NCBI RefSeq assembly: GCF_024539815.1
Contig: NZ_JAHHIU010000080.1
Coordinates: 62,001 to 126,000, forward strand
DNA: 64,000 nucleotides
DNA from: Streptomyces hayashii
GTDB lineage: Bacteria > Actinomycetota > Actinomycetes > Streptomycetales > Streptomycetaceae
Reading direction: 5' to 3'
How positions within the stretch are numbered: position 1 is the stretch's first letter; the number at the start of each line of letters is the position of its first letter. Made by a program: the position numbers and the translations under genes. Below the pieces are notes generated by a model. It worked only from the letters and a program-made list of their open reading frames with translations. It was not told the DNA's origin and ran no database searches. This document shows positions 26,449 through 37,180 of the stretch, one piece after another.

Positions 26449-27527
26449 GTCCGGCCCACCCCACCAGCGCACGCAAGGACACGGCTCATCGGAAGGTCGG
26501 CAAGAAGGCCGCGAAGACCAGGCGGAAGACGGGCGCCGGATCTCCGTCCGACCGTTCGGCCGACGGGCACCGGACGGACCTGCTGGAGGCCATGCTGCGC
26601 ATCCGGCGCTTCGAGGAGCGGTGCGTCGAGCTGTACAGCGCCACCAAGATCCGCGGCTTCGTCCATCTGTACATCGGCGAGGAGGCCGTAGCCGTCGGCG
26701 TCAACGAGGCACTGACACCCGAGGACGCGGTCGTCGCCACCTACCGCGAGCACGGCCACGCCCTGGCCCGCGGGATCACGGCCGAGGCCATCATGGCCGA
26801 GATGTACGGCAGGGCGACCGGGTGCAGCGGCGGCCGGGGCGGCTCCATGCACCTGTTCGACGCGAGCCGGCGCTTCTACGGCGGCAACGCGATCGTCGCC
26901 GGTGGACTCCCGCTGGCCGCCGGTCTCGCGCTCGCCGACCGTATGCGCGGGCAGGACCGTGTCACCTGCTGCTTCTTCGGTGACGGAGCCTTCGCCGAGG
27001 GTGAGTTCCACGAAACGGCGAACCTCGCCGCCCTGTGGCGGCTTCCCCTGCTGCTCATCTGCGAGAACAACCTCTACGCCATGGGCACGGCTCTGGCGCG
27101 GCACGAGGCGCAGACCGACCTGGCCATGCGGGCCGCTTCGTACGGCATGGTCGCGTGGGCCGTCGACGGCATGGACGTCGAGGCCGTGGAACAGACCGCA
27201 CGACGGGCCGCCGAGGCCGTCAGGTCCGGTACCGGGCCGCACTTCCTCGAACTGCGCACCTATCGGTTCCGCGCCCATTCCATGTACGACCCGGACCGGT
27301 ACCGCGACAAGGCGGAGGTCGAGCGGTGGAAGGAGCGGGACCCGATTACCCGGCTTCTCGACCGCATGCGCGAGGACGGCGAGCCTGTCGACGAGACGCT
27401 CGCCGGGATCGAGCGCCGGGTCGCCGCCGAGGTCGACCGCGCCGTGGAGGCGGCCGAGCAGGCGCCCGAAGAACCGGTGGAGCATCTCCTGCACCACGTC
27501 ACCAGCGCTTCGGCGGAGGTGAGCTGA
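26445..27527 (+). CDS. pdhA: Pyruvate dehydrogenase-type E1 alpha subunit
   Basis: 360 residues. The thiamine diphosphate motif runs from GDG (179-181) to NN (208-209), as [14 protein letters not shown] and [11 protein letters not shown]. The phosphorylation-loop region reads [15 protein letters not shown]. It decarboxylates a 2-oxoacid with E1 beta; pyruvate is likeliest given [12 protein letters not shown] and overall likeness, but acetoin or branched-chain acids cannot be ruled out. The first 32 residues are Lys/Arg/Ala-rich and lie outside the fold, like the E2 linker. The start overlaps the acsA stop by 4 bp. Confidence 0.92.
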   Translation: MSPAHPTSARKDTAHRKVGKKAAKTRRKTGAGSPSDRSADGHRTDLLEAMLRIRRFEERCVELYSATKIRGFVHLYIGEEAVAVGVNEALTPEDAVVATYREHGHALARGITAEAIMAEMYGRATGCSGGRGGSMHLFDASRRFYGGNAIVAGGLPLAAGLALADRMRGQDRVTCCFFGDGAFAEGEFHETANLAALWRLPLLLICENNLYAMGTALARHEAQTDLAMRAASYGMVAWAVDGMDVEAVEQTARRAAEAVRSGTGPHFLELRTYRFRAHSMYDPDRYRDKAEVERWKERDPITRLLDRMREDGEPVDETLAGIERRVAAEVDRAVEAAEQAPEEPVEHLLHHVTSASAEVS

Positions 27528-27529
27528 CC

Positions 27530-28528
27530 ATGGGCGACGGTGAGCGGCCGCAGGCGGCGAAGACCACTTACCGGGAGGCGATGCGCGACGCACTCCGGGA
27601 TGCCCTGCGCTCCGACGACCGCGTCTTCCTGATGGGCGAGGACGTGGGCCGCTACGGCGGAGGCTTCGGCGTCAGCCTCGGCCTGCTGGAGGAGTTCGGG
27701 CCGGCACGCGTCCGCGACACCCCGCTGTCGGAGTCCGCGTTCGTGGGCGCCGGTATCGGCGCCGCCCTGGCCGGGCTGCGGCCGATCGTCGAGATCATGA
27801 CCGTCAACTTCAGCCTGCTCGCCCTCGACCAGATCCTCAACAACGCCGCCACCCTGCTGCACATGTCGGGCGGCCAACTGGCCGTGCCCCTGGTCATCCG
27901 CATGACGACAGGTGCCGGACGGCAGCTCGGGGCCCAGCACTCGCACAGCCTGGAGGGCTGGTACGCGCACATCCCCGGCCTCAGGGTCCTCGCCCCCGCC
28001 ACCATCGAGGACGCACGCCACATGCTGGCCCCGGCGCTCGCAGACCCCGACCCGGTCCTGATCTTCGAGCACGGAAGTCTCTACAACGTCTCCGGCGAAC
28101 TTCTCCCGGCCACCGCTCCCGTTGACCTGGATCACGCCGCGGTCCGCAGGCCCGGCACCGACATCTCGCTGATCACGTACGGAGGTTCGCTGCCCAAGAC
28201 CCTCGCGGCGGCGGACGAGTTGGCCGCCGCGGGCATCAGCGCCGAAGTGATCGACCTGCGCACGCTCCGGCCCTATGACGCCCGGACCGTCGCCGCTTCC
28301 GTGGCCCGTACCCACCGTGCGGTGGTCGTCGACGAGGCATGGCGGACGGGAAGCTTCGCCGCCGAGGTGTCCGCCCGTATTGCCGAGGAGTCCTTCTTCG
28401 AACTGGACGCGCCCGTCGAGCGGGTGTGCAGCGCGGAAGTGCCCATGCCGTACGCCCGTCAGATGGAGGAGGCCGCCTTGCCGCAGACCCCCGACATAGT
28501 CGCGGCCGCCCACCGGGCGGTGGACTGA
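27530..28528 (+). CDS. pdhB: Pyruvate dehydrogenase-type E1 beta subunit
   Basis: 332 residues. The N-terminal pyrimidine-binding domain holds [17 protein letters not shown], the TPP glutamate region [17 protein letters not shown] and [18 protein letters not shown]. The C-terminal transketolase domain holds [12 protein letters not shown]. With E1 alpha it forms the alpha2beta2 decarboxylase. The ATG lies 2 bp past the E1 alpha stop. Confidence 0.93.
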   Translation: MGDGERPQAAKTTYREAMRDALRDALRSDDRVFLMGEDVGRYGGGFGVSLGLLEEFGPARVRDTPLSESAFVGAGIGAALAGLRPIVEIMTVNFSLLALDQILNNAATLLHMSGGQLAVPLVIRMTTGAGRQLGAQHSHSLEGWYAHIPGLRVLAPATIEDARHMLAPALADPDPVLIFEHGSLYNVSGELLPATAPVDLDHAAVRRPGTDISLITYGGSLPKTLAAADELAAAGISAEVIDLRTLRPYDARTVAASVARTHRAVVVDEAWRTGSFAAEVSARIAEESFFELDAPVERVCSAEVPMPYARQMEEAALPQTPDIVAAAHRAVD

Positions 28529-28530
28529 CC

Positions 28531-29988
28531 ATGGCCGAGTTCACCATGCCGTCCCTCGGCGCCGACATGGACGAGGGCACCCTCCTGGAGTGGCTGGTGG
28601 AGCCCGGCGACCTCGTCCACAAGGGCGATCCGGTCGCGGTCGTCGAGACCGCGAAGTCGACCATCGAGGTGGAATGCTTCGAGACCGGAACCCTGGCCGA
28701 GCTGCTCGTCGAGACCGGCACGACGGTGCCGGTAGGCACACCGCTCGCGCTGATCGGGGTGCCGACGAAGAAACCCGAGCACCCGGCAGAAGAGGAGAAG
28801 CCGCACACGACCCGAGAACCGCGCAAGGCCAGGCAACCCGAGGGCTCTGAAAAGACCGAGAAGGCGGCGAAGCGACGAGCGGCGCGTCGCGCACCGAAGA
28901 AGGGCGAGCCTGCCAAGCCCCCGTCCCCGCCACCCGAACCCGCCACGGTCCCGGCCCCGGTACTGACCACCGCTCGACAAGGCGTCCACACCGAGGCAGG
29001 TCCCCTGGTCCGGCATCTGGCGGAGCAAAGCGGCGTAGACCTGGAGACACTGCACGGTTCCGGACCCGGAGGACGTGTCACCCGAACCGACGTCGAGGAA
29101 GCGGCGGCCGCCCGGCAACCGCGCCTGCGGGTAACCCCCCTCGCCCGGAGACTGGCGGCCGACATGGGCGTCGATCCGGCCATGGTGAGGGGGACCGGCA
29201 AGGACTCGGCCATCCGTGCCGCGGACGTACGCCACGGGGCCCCGGGGCCTGCAACCGAGGCCCCGTCCTCGCATGCCGGCGCCCCCGCGGTACGTCCGTC
29301 CGCCGAGCGTCTCTCGGGAGACCGGGGGACCGCCATGCGTCGGGCGATCGCCGGTCTGGTGAGCCGCGCGAACCGGGACATTCCCCACTACTACCTCTCC
29401 ACGACCGTGGACATGGCCGCCGCGATGGACTGGCTGCACGAGCACAACCGGCGCAGCCCGATCGGCGAACGGCTGCTCCCCGCTGCCTTGCTGCTCAAGG
29501 CAGCTGCCCTGGCGGCCCGGGACGTACCCGAGCTCAACGGTTCCTGGACCGACGACCACTTCACGGCCGGCGAGGGCGTCCACCTCGGCGTGGCCGTCTC
29601 GCTGCGCGGCGGGGGGCTCGTCGCCCCCGCACTGCACCACGCCGACACCCTGGCACTCCCGCAGTTGATGACGGCCCTCAAGGACCTGGTCACCCGGGCC
29701 CGTACGGGCAGACTGCGGGGCTCCGAGGTGTCGGGCGCCACGATCACAGTCACCAACCTCGGAGATCAGGGAGTGGAGGCCGTGTTCGGAGTGATCTACC
29801 CACCGCAGGTGGCCCTCGTCGGTTTCGGGCGGGTGGCCGACCGGCCGTGCGCCGTCGACGGCATGTTGGGCGTGCGGCCCGTAGTCACTGTGACCCTTTC
29901 GGCCGACCACCGAGCGACGGACGGCGCTGTCGGCGCCCGCTACCTCACGGCGGTCACCCACCTCCTGCAGAACCCGGAGCAGCTGTGA
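28531..29988 (+). CDS. pdhC: Dihydrolipoamide acyltransferase (E2) with one lipoyl and two subunit-binding domains
   Basis: 485 residues. A single lipoyl domain lies at 1-76 with lipoyl Lys42 (VVETAKSTIEV). A Lys/Arg/Ala/Pro linker covers 80-150. Two peripheral subunit-binding domains follow in tandem, at about 156-189 (LVRHLAEQSGVD, GSGPGGRVTRTDV) and 201-233 (LARRLAADMGVD, GTGKDSAIRAADV). The catalytic domain ends with SADHRATDGAVG (His460, Asp464). It moves the acyl group from lipoate to CoA. Most bacterial E2s have one subunit-binding domain. No E3 (lipoamide dehydrogenase) gene lies nearby. The ATG is 2 bp past the E1 beta stop. Confidence 0.92.
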   Translation: MAEFTMPSLGADMDEGTLLEWLVEPGDLVHKGDPVAVVETAKSTIEVECFETGTLAELLVETGTTVPVGTPLALIGVPTKKPEHPAEEEKPHTTREPRKARQPEGSEKTEKAAKRRAARRAPKKGEPAKPPSPPPEPATVPAPVLTTARQGVHTEAGPLVRHLAEQSGVDLETLHGSGPGGRVTRTDVEEAAAARQPRLRVTPLARRLAADMGVDPAMVRGTGKDSAIRAADVRHGAPGPATEAPSSHAGAPAVRPSAERLSGDRGTAMRRAIAGLVSRANRDIPHYYLSTTVDMAAAMDWLHEHNRRSPIGERLLPAALLLKAAALAARDVPELNGSWTDDHFTAGEGVHLGVAVSLRGGGLVAPALHHADTLALPQLMTALKDLVTRARTGRLRGSEVSGATITVTNLGDQGVEAVFGVIYPPQVALVGFGRVADRPCAVDGMLGVRPVVTVTLSADHRATDGAVGARYLTAVTHLLQNPEQL

Positions 29989-30236
29989 ACATCAACCGAA
30001 CCGACGCACTGGACATGGTGAGGGAATCGATCTCCCGGGTCGTCCCGGACGCCGACATCGGCGCACTGGGGCCCGACGACGCGTTCCGTGACGCGCTGGA
30101 GATGGACTCCCTGGACTTCCTGAGTTTCGTCGAAGTGCTCAGCGAACGGTCCGGTGTCCGTATCGAGGACGAGGACACACCCCGGCTGACCACGCTGGCC
30201 GGCAGTGCCGACTTTCTCGTCGCCCGCACGGGCTGA
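29985..30236 (+). CDS. Acyl carrier protein
   Basis: 83 residues from a GTG that overlaps the E2 stop (GTGA). The helix-II motif EMDSLDFLSFVEVL puts the phosphopantetheine serine at residue 42. The overall acidic character fits an ACP. It is the last gene of the acs-pdh run and is translationally coupled to E2, an unusual place for an ACP. Transfer of an acyl group between E2 lipoate or CoA and this ACP is possible but not shown. It ends 24 bp before the convergent CBS-BON gene. Confidence 0.88.
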   Translation: MNINRTDALDMVRESISRVVPDADIGALGPDDAFRDALEMDSLDFLSFVEVLSERSGVRIEDEDTPRLTTLAGSADFLVARTG

Positions 30237-30260
30237 TGTGCCCCCGTGGACGTGAACGGC

Positions 30261-31130
30261 TCAAGCCGCTTCGGTGTTGTCGGTGACACCCACCACGTCG
30301 TCGATGTCCCGCACTGAGGCGAGCAGTTCGGGGACGAGCGCTTTGTCTGCTTCTTTGACTTTCCCCGCCACGGTCACCACGCCGTTCTCCACGGTGACTT
30401 CGACAGCGCGTGGGTCCAGCAGGTGTCGGCCGACCAGGGACTCGACCTCGGCGAGGAGCTCGGCGTCGTCGCGGATCAGGGCACGCAGCAGATCGTGCCG
30501 GCTCACCACACCGACGAGCCGACCGTGATGGTCGGTCACGGGGAGGCGCTTCAACCGGCCGTGCGCGGCGGTCCACGCCGCGTCCGCCACCCGCTGCTCC
30601 GGGTGGACGGTGACGGGCGGGAAGGTCATCAACGTGGCGGCCGTGTCGCCGTGGCTCTTGTCGTACAGGCGGTGCTGCCACAGCCTGCCGACGGCTCCGT
30701 GCCGACGCGGCTCCGCCATCACGGCGGCCTTGGCCAGCAGGTCCGACTCCGAGACGACACCGATCACGTGGTCGTCGGAGTCGACCACCGGCAGGGCGCT
30801 CACCTGCTCACCGGCCAGCGTGTGGGCCACGTCCAGGAACGGCATGTCACCGGCCACGGAGGCTGCCGGCACCCGCATGACGTCCCGCACGCAGAGTACG
30901 GCCGGTTCCGGGGCGGGCGGCCCGGGTGCGGCGGTGGCGGGCGGCTCGGCATCCTCCCCGCGGTGAGGGCGCTCGGATTCCTCGGTGCTCCTCGCCGACG
31001 CGGCGCCGGCGATGGCACCGAGGTAGCGGCGCAGTGCGTCCTGGCGAGGTTCCTCCTGGGGTGTCCAGGGGCGGCCCGGCATGGTGTGTCGGGCTTCTCT
31101 CTCCGCCGAGCTGTGCTCGAAGTCGCTCAC
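30261..31130 (-). CDS. CBS-CBS-BON protein with an N-terminal extension
   Basis: 289 residues. A disordered acidic/Pro-Ala extension covers about 1-80. Two CBS domains follow (VRDVMRVPAASVAGDMPFLD, VIGVVSESDLLAKAAVMA; LMTFPPVTVHPEQRVAD, LKRLPVTDHHGRLVGVVS). A BON domain ends the protein (VEVTVENGVVTVAGKVKEAD). BON domains often bind lipid or the cell envelope, CBS pairs adenylates. The GTG at 31128-31130 is preceded by AGGAGGCAGCC. It diverges from the V/A-ATPase operon across 174 bp and converges on the ACP gene. Confidence 0.9.
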   Translation of the reverse strand: MSDFEHSSAEREARHTMPGRPWTPQEEPRQDALRRYLGAIAGAASARSTEESERPHRGEDAEPPATAAPGPPAPEPAVLCVRDVMRVPAASVAGDMPFLDVAHTLAGEQVSALPVVDSDDHVIGVVSESDLLAKAAVMAEPRRHGAVGRLWQHRLYDKSHGDTAATLMTFPPVTVHPEQRVADAAWTAAHGRLKRLPVTDHHGRLVGVVSRHDLLRALIRDDAELLAEVESLVGRHLLDPRAVEVTVENGVVTVAGKVKEADKALVPELLASVRDIDDVVGVTDNTEAA

Positions 31131-31197
31131 GGCTGCCTCCTGGGGACGCCGTTCACCTGTGGACCCAGTTTCGCATCGATCGACCGGTGCGGCCTCT

Positions 31198-31211
31198 GGG
31201 CCGAACGGCCC
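31198..31211. promoter_or_regulatory. Candidate DosR/OsdR-type palindrome between CBS-BON and the V/A-ATPase operon
   Basis: GGGCCGAACGGCCC is an inverted repeat of 6 bp arms around AA, of the same design as the boxes at 19971-20005. It lies 93-106 bp before the first V/A-ATPase gene and 67-80 bp before the divergent CBS-BON start, so it could serve both. GC-rich DNA makes chance palindromes fairly common, so this needs a test. Confidence 0.45.
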
Positions 31212-31304
31212 CGCCGGGGGACAGGCGGCCAAGCGCGACGCGACAGGCCATCGTCCACCAGGGAGACTGGGAAGCGGGGCCTCGGCCCACCTGGAGGAGT
31301 GCGT

Positions 31305-31808
31305 GTGACGGGTTTCCGGGACTTTCTGACACGGTTCCGGCCGGCGGCGTCGCCCGGCCGTGCCGCACCGGGTGGTGTCCCCGCGGACCGTTCCGCCGAA
31401 CTCCGTGCGGAACTCACACCGCCCCTGGCCCTCCTCGAACAGACGGAGGCGGAGGCCCGGAACATTCGCGAACGGGCCGACGCGGCTGCCGCGTCGCGCC
31501 GCAGCGAAGCCGAAGGGCAGGCCGGGACAATCGTGGCCGCGGCGCACGAGGAGGCCCGGCAGGTACGGGTGCGCACCGCCGAGCAGGTTCTGCGCGCGGC
31601 CGATGGCGAGGCCGCGGCACTGCTCGCCGAGGCAGAACGCGAGGCGGTCGCTGTACGTGGCCGTGCCAGGAGCCGGACACCCGTGCTCGTCGACCGGGTG
31701 CTCGCCCTGGTGCTGGAGGACCTTCCGGCGGGCGAGGAGTCGACCGTGCCGCCGAGGGAAGATCACCGGGCTCAGGACCCCGGGAGGCCACGGGGAGGTG
31801 GTTCCTGA
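31305..31808 (+). CDS. V/A-type ATPase peripheral-stalk subunit, G/H-like
   Basis: 167 residues. Residues about 35-120 form a long Ala/Glu/Arg coiled coil (LLEQTEAEARNIRERADAAA, EEARQVRVRTAEQVLRAADG). A helical end and an acidic low-complexity tail follow. This is the look of a peripheral-stalk subunit that pairs with subunit E, though it is longer than the usual 100 or so residues. The name rests mostly on position as the first gene of the operon. The GTG at 31305 has GGAGGAG about 7 bp before it. It overlaps the next gene by one base (TGATG). Confidence 0.7.
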   Translation: MTGFRDFLTRFRPAASPGRAAPGGVPADRSAELRAELTPPLALLEQTEAEARNIRERADAAAASRRSEAEGQAGTIVAAAHEEARQVRVRTAEQVLRAADGEAAALLAEAEREAVAVRGRARSRTPVLVDRVLALVLEDLPAGEESTVPPREDHRAQDPGRPRGGGS

Positions 31809-32753
31809 TGGGGGCCGGTCGGGTGGCGGGTGTGACCCGGGCACGGGCTCTGCGGACCAGGTGCCTGGGCGTCGAGGGCACCAGGCAGGTGGCGGCGTCC
31901 CGCGAACTCGACGACGCCCTGCGCTACTTGGCGGCCACCCCGTACCGACACCATGTCACCCCGGGTGCCACGCCGGCCGAAGCCCAGCGTGCGGTCTCGG
32001 CGACGCTTCTGTGGCATCTCCGGGTCCTCGCCGGCTGGCAACCGGCCAGCGGCACGGACGCCGTCCGGGCACTGGCCGCGGGATTCGAGATCGCCAACAC
32101 CGAGCACCATGTGAGCGCACTCGCGGCCGACCCACGGCAGCCGGGCACCGGACGCCTCCGCCCCCCGCCCTACCGCCTGGGTGCGCTGGCGATCGCCTGG
32201 ACGCGGGTCGCCCGCACACGTTCGCCGTCGGAGCTGCGTACCGCGCTGGCGGCCTCCGCATGGGGTGACCCCGGGGGCGACTCGCCGGCCGCGATCGCCA
32301 CCGGTATGCGGGTCTCCGCCGCAGTGCGGCTCGCCGCCGCCGTTCCCGACGCGGCACGCTGGGCGGCGGCCCGGCTCGCCCTGCTCTTCGGCCGCGAGGT
32401 CTTCGTCGTCGGCCGCCGGATGCCCGACGTCTCCGCCCACCGGGCGGCACGCCTGCTCGGCCCGCGAGCAGTGGGCGCGAGGTCGTACGCCGAATTCCGG
32501 CAGGTGCTGCCGGCCAGCGCCGGATGGCTGCTGACCGACGTCGGCGAGGCGGCGGACCTGTGGCGGGCGGAGGCCCGGTGGTGGGACGCGGTCGAGCGGG
32601 ACGGCCGTGAACTACTACGCCGGGCCGGCTTCGGTCCTCAGCCGGTCGTGGGGGCCGTGGCGCTGCTGTCGGCCGACGCGTGGCGGATCCGCGGCGCGTT
32701 GGAGCTGGCCGCCCGGGGCGGTGGCCCAGGGGACTGGCTCGGGGAGGTGCTCG

Positions 32754-32767
<14 letters not shown>
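31808..32767 (+). CDS. V/A-type ATPase subunit C (AC39/d-like)
   Basis: 319 residues, almost all helical, with no transmembrane segments. The length and the pattern of helices (SRELDDALRYLAATPYRHHV, FEIANTEHHVSALAADP, YRLGALAIAWTRVARTRSP) suit the funnel-shaped C/d subunit that joins the central shaft to the proteolipid ring. Sequence conservation in this family is low, and the call leans on place and length. It is coupled to the stalk gene before it and overlaps subunit I by 14 bp. Confidence 0.72.
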
Positions 32768-34892
<2,125 letters not shown>

Positions 34893-34896
<4 letters not shown>

Positions 34897-35420
34897 CGTC
34901 CCCGGCTCCCGATCAGACGACGGACGCGCTCGACCCGGTCCGGTCAGAGCTGCTGCGAGCCGCCCACGCCGACGCGGACGCGCATCTGGCCCGCGCCGAG
35001 CGGGAGGCCGCCGCCCGGCTCGATCAGGCCCAGGCCGAGGCCCGGGCGATCCTCGAAGACGCCCGGCGCCAAGGCGAGGCCGACGGCGCCGACGCCGCCC
35101 GTGACCGCCTCGTCAGGGCCCGACGGGAGGCCAGGTCCCGCACGCTCTCCGCTCGGCGCGAGCCATACGAGGACTTGCGCCGCAAGGCCGCCGAACGGGT
35201 CCGGGAACTGCGCTGGGCTGACGGCTACGCGTCACTTCGGGAGCGGCTGGAGCAACGCGCCCGGGTGCTCCTCGGCCCCGGTGCCGAGGTGACCGAGCAC
35301 GCCAAAGGGGGAGTGGTGGCCCAGGTACCGGGCAGGCGGGTCGATCTGTCGCTGACCGCCTTGGCCGATCGCGCCCTGGACAGCATGGGAGCGGAGGTGC
35401 GCAGCCTGTGGGAGCCGTGA
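34893..35420 (+). CDS. V/A-type ATPase peripheral-stalk subunit E
   Basis: 175 residues. A long N-terminal coiled coil (LLRAAHADADAHLARAERE, ARLDQAQAEARAILEDARRQ) is followed by a mixed C-terminal domain (GYASLRERLEQRARVLLG, KGGVVAQVPGRRVDLSL). This is the E-subunit build, with the C-terminal domain contacting subunit B. It overlaps subunit F by 4 bp and the start of subunit A by 13 bp. Confidence 0.88.
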
Positions 35421-37180
35421 CGACGTCCACCGGGACGGACCGCCCGCCTGTCGCCCGGCAGCCGGTCTCCAGGATCCTGCGCGTTACTGGACCGCTGGTC
35501 GAGATGGAGTACGCGGGCGGCACCGCGATGTACGACCTGGTCTCGATCGGCCCTGCCGGACTGCCCGGTGAGGTGGTGGCCATCAGTGGTGACGTCGTCA
35601 CCGTCCAGGCGTACGAGTACACCGGCGGGCTCGCTCCAGGACAGACGGCGCTTGCTCAGGGTCGGCCGCTGTCGGTGCGGCTCGGTCCGGAGCTGCTCGG
35701 CGGGATCTTCGACGGGCTGCTCCGTCCGCTGTCCGGCGCCGGCGACTGGCTGCTCCCGGACACGCGGCGGACCGAGGCAGCGGAACGCACATGGTCCTTC
35801 TCCCCCCTGGCAGCGGAGGGCGAGGAACTGGCCGAGGGCCAGGCACTCGGGGAGGTCCGCGACGCGGGGCCGGTACGGGTGAAGGTACTGGTGCCACCCG
35901 GCTGCGGGGGCATCGTGACGGAGATCTCCGCTCCCGGGAGCCACTCGCGGGACGCTGTGGTGGGCGTGGTGGGCGGTACCGAAGTGGGGCTTGGCGCCCT
36001 GTGGCCGGTGCGCAGGCCCCGCCCCGTGCGGGAGCGCGTCGACACCCAGGAGGCCCTCGGCACCGGTCAGCGAGTGGTCGACCTCCTCTTTCCCGTGGCC
36101 CGGGGCAGCACGGTCGCGGTGCCCGGTGGCTTCGGCACCGGCAAGACGGTGCTGCTCCAGCAGATCGCCAAGTGGTGCGACGCGGACGTCATCGTCTACG
36201 TCGGCTGCGGAGAGCGCGGCAACGAGATGGCCGACGTCATCACCGAGTTGTCGGAGCTTCAGGACCCGCGTACCGGCGGACGCCTGGCCGACCGCACGGT
36301 GACGATCGCGAACACCTCCAACATGCCGATGATGGCGCGCGAGGCCAGTGTCCACACGGGGGTGACGGTCGCCGAGTACTTCCGTGACATGGGCCTGGAC
36401 GTGGTGGTCATCGCCGACTCGACCTCCCGATGGGCCGAGGCGTTGCGCGAGTTCGCCTCCCGTACCGGCGCGCTGCCCGCCGAGGAGGGTTATCCGGCCG
36501 GACTGGCCTCGGCCATCGCGGCCTTCTATGAGCGTGCCGCCGCCGTGACCACGCTCGGCGGTGACCGGGGCTCGGTGACCGTGATCGGCGCGGTGTCCCC
36601 GCCAGGCGGGGACATGACCGAACCGGTCACGGCCCACACCGAACGCTTCGTCCGCTGCCTGTGGACCCTGGACCGTGACCTCGCCTACGCCCGCCACTAC
36701 CCGGCGGTCTCTTGGGCGGGATCCTTCTCCCGGGACGTCCCCGTGCTGGCCGCCGGACACCGGGCGGCCGGAGATCCGGCGTGGTCCCGGCACCGCGACC
36801 GGGTGGGTGCGGCACTGGCGGAGGCCGACCGGCTGGCCGACCTGGTGGACCTGATCGGGATCGCCGCCCTTCCGGCGCGGGAGCGGATCAGCGTGCTCGC
36901 GGGCAGGCTGGTGCGGGAGGGCGTGCTGCAGCAGAGCGCGCTGTCGGAGCGGGACGCGTACTGCGGGCCGGAGAAGACGGCCGCACTGGCCGACGCTGTC
37001 CTGGCGGTCGTCGACCGCTGCCGGGAGCTGGTGGACTCCGGCGTTCCGGCGGCGTCGGTAGAGGAGGTCGACTTCGGCCCGCTGCTGCGCGCCCGGGAGG
37101 ACACGGGGCCGCACGACGCCACCGGGGTGGCGGCGCGGCGTGACGCCATGCTCTCCCAGCTGGGAGAAGTGCGGTCATGA
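35408..37180 (+). CDS. V/A-type ATPase catalytic subunit A
   Basis: 590 residues, the usual length. The N-terminal barrel begins ILRVTGPLVEMEY. The non-homologous bulge covers about 125-190. The Walker A loop is PGGFGTGKTVLLQQ (Lys246), the catalytic Glu is in GERGNEMADV (Glu269), and VVIADSTSRWAEALRE is the Walker B region. It hydrolyses or makes ATP. GTG 35408 has GGAGG 10 bp upstream; GTG 35417, which would give a 4-bp overlap with subunit E, is the other choice. All catalytic residues appear intact. Confidence 0.97.
   Translation: MGAVTTSTGTDRPPVARQPVSRILRVTGPLVEMEYAGGTAMYDLVSIGPAGLPGEVVAISGDVVTVQAYEYTGGLAPGQTALAQGRPLSVRLGPELLGGIFDGLLRPLSGAGDWLLPDTRRTEAAERTWSFSPLAAEGEELAEGQALGEVRDAGPVRVKVLVPPGCGGIVTEISAPGSHSRDAVVGVVGGTEVGLGALWPVRRPRPVRERVDTQEALGTGQRVVDLLFPVARGSTVAVPGGFGTGKTVLLQQIAKWCDADVIVYVGCGERGNEMADVITELSELQDPRTGGRLADRTVTIANTSNMPMMAREASVHTGVTVAEYFRDMGLDVVVIADSTSRWAEALREFASRTGALPAEEGYPAGLASAIAAFYERAAAVTTLGGDRGSVTVIGAVSPPGGDMTEPVTAHTERFVRCLWTLDRDLAYARHYPAVSWAGSFSRDVPVLAAGHRAAGDPAWSRHRDRVGAALAEADRLADLVDLIGIAALPARERISVLAGRLVREGVLQQSALSERDAYCGPEKTAALADAVLAVVDRCRELVDSGVPAASVEEVDFGPLLRAREDTGPHDATGVAARRDAMLSQLGEVRS

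Noticed and set aside
35225..37114. A 629-codon minus-strand frame opposite V/A-ATPase subunits E and A
   Set aside because: Antisense shadow of the catalytic subunit, no motif.
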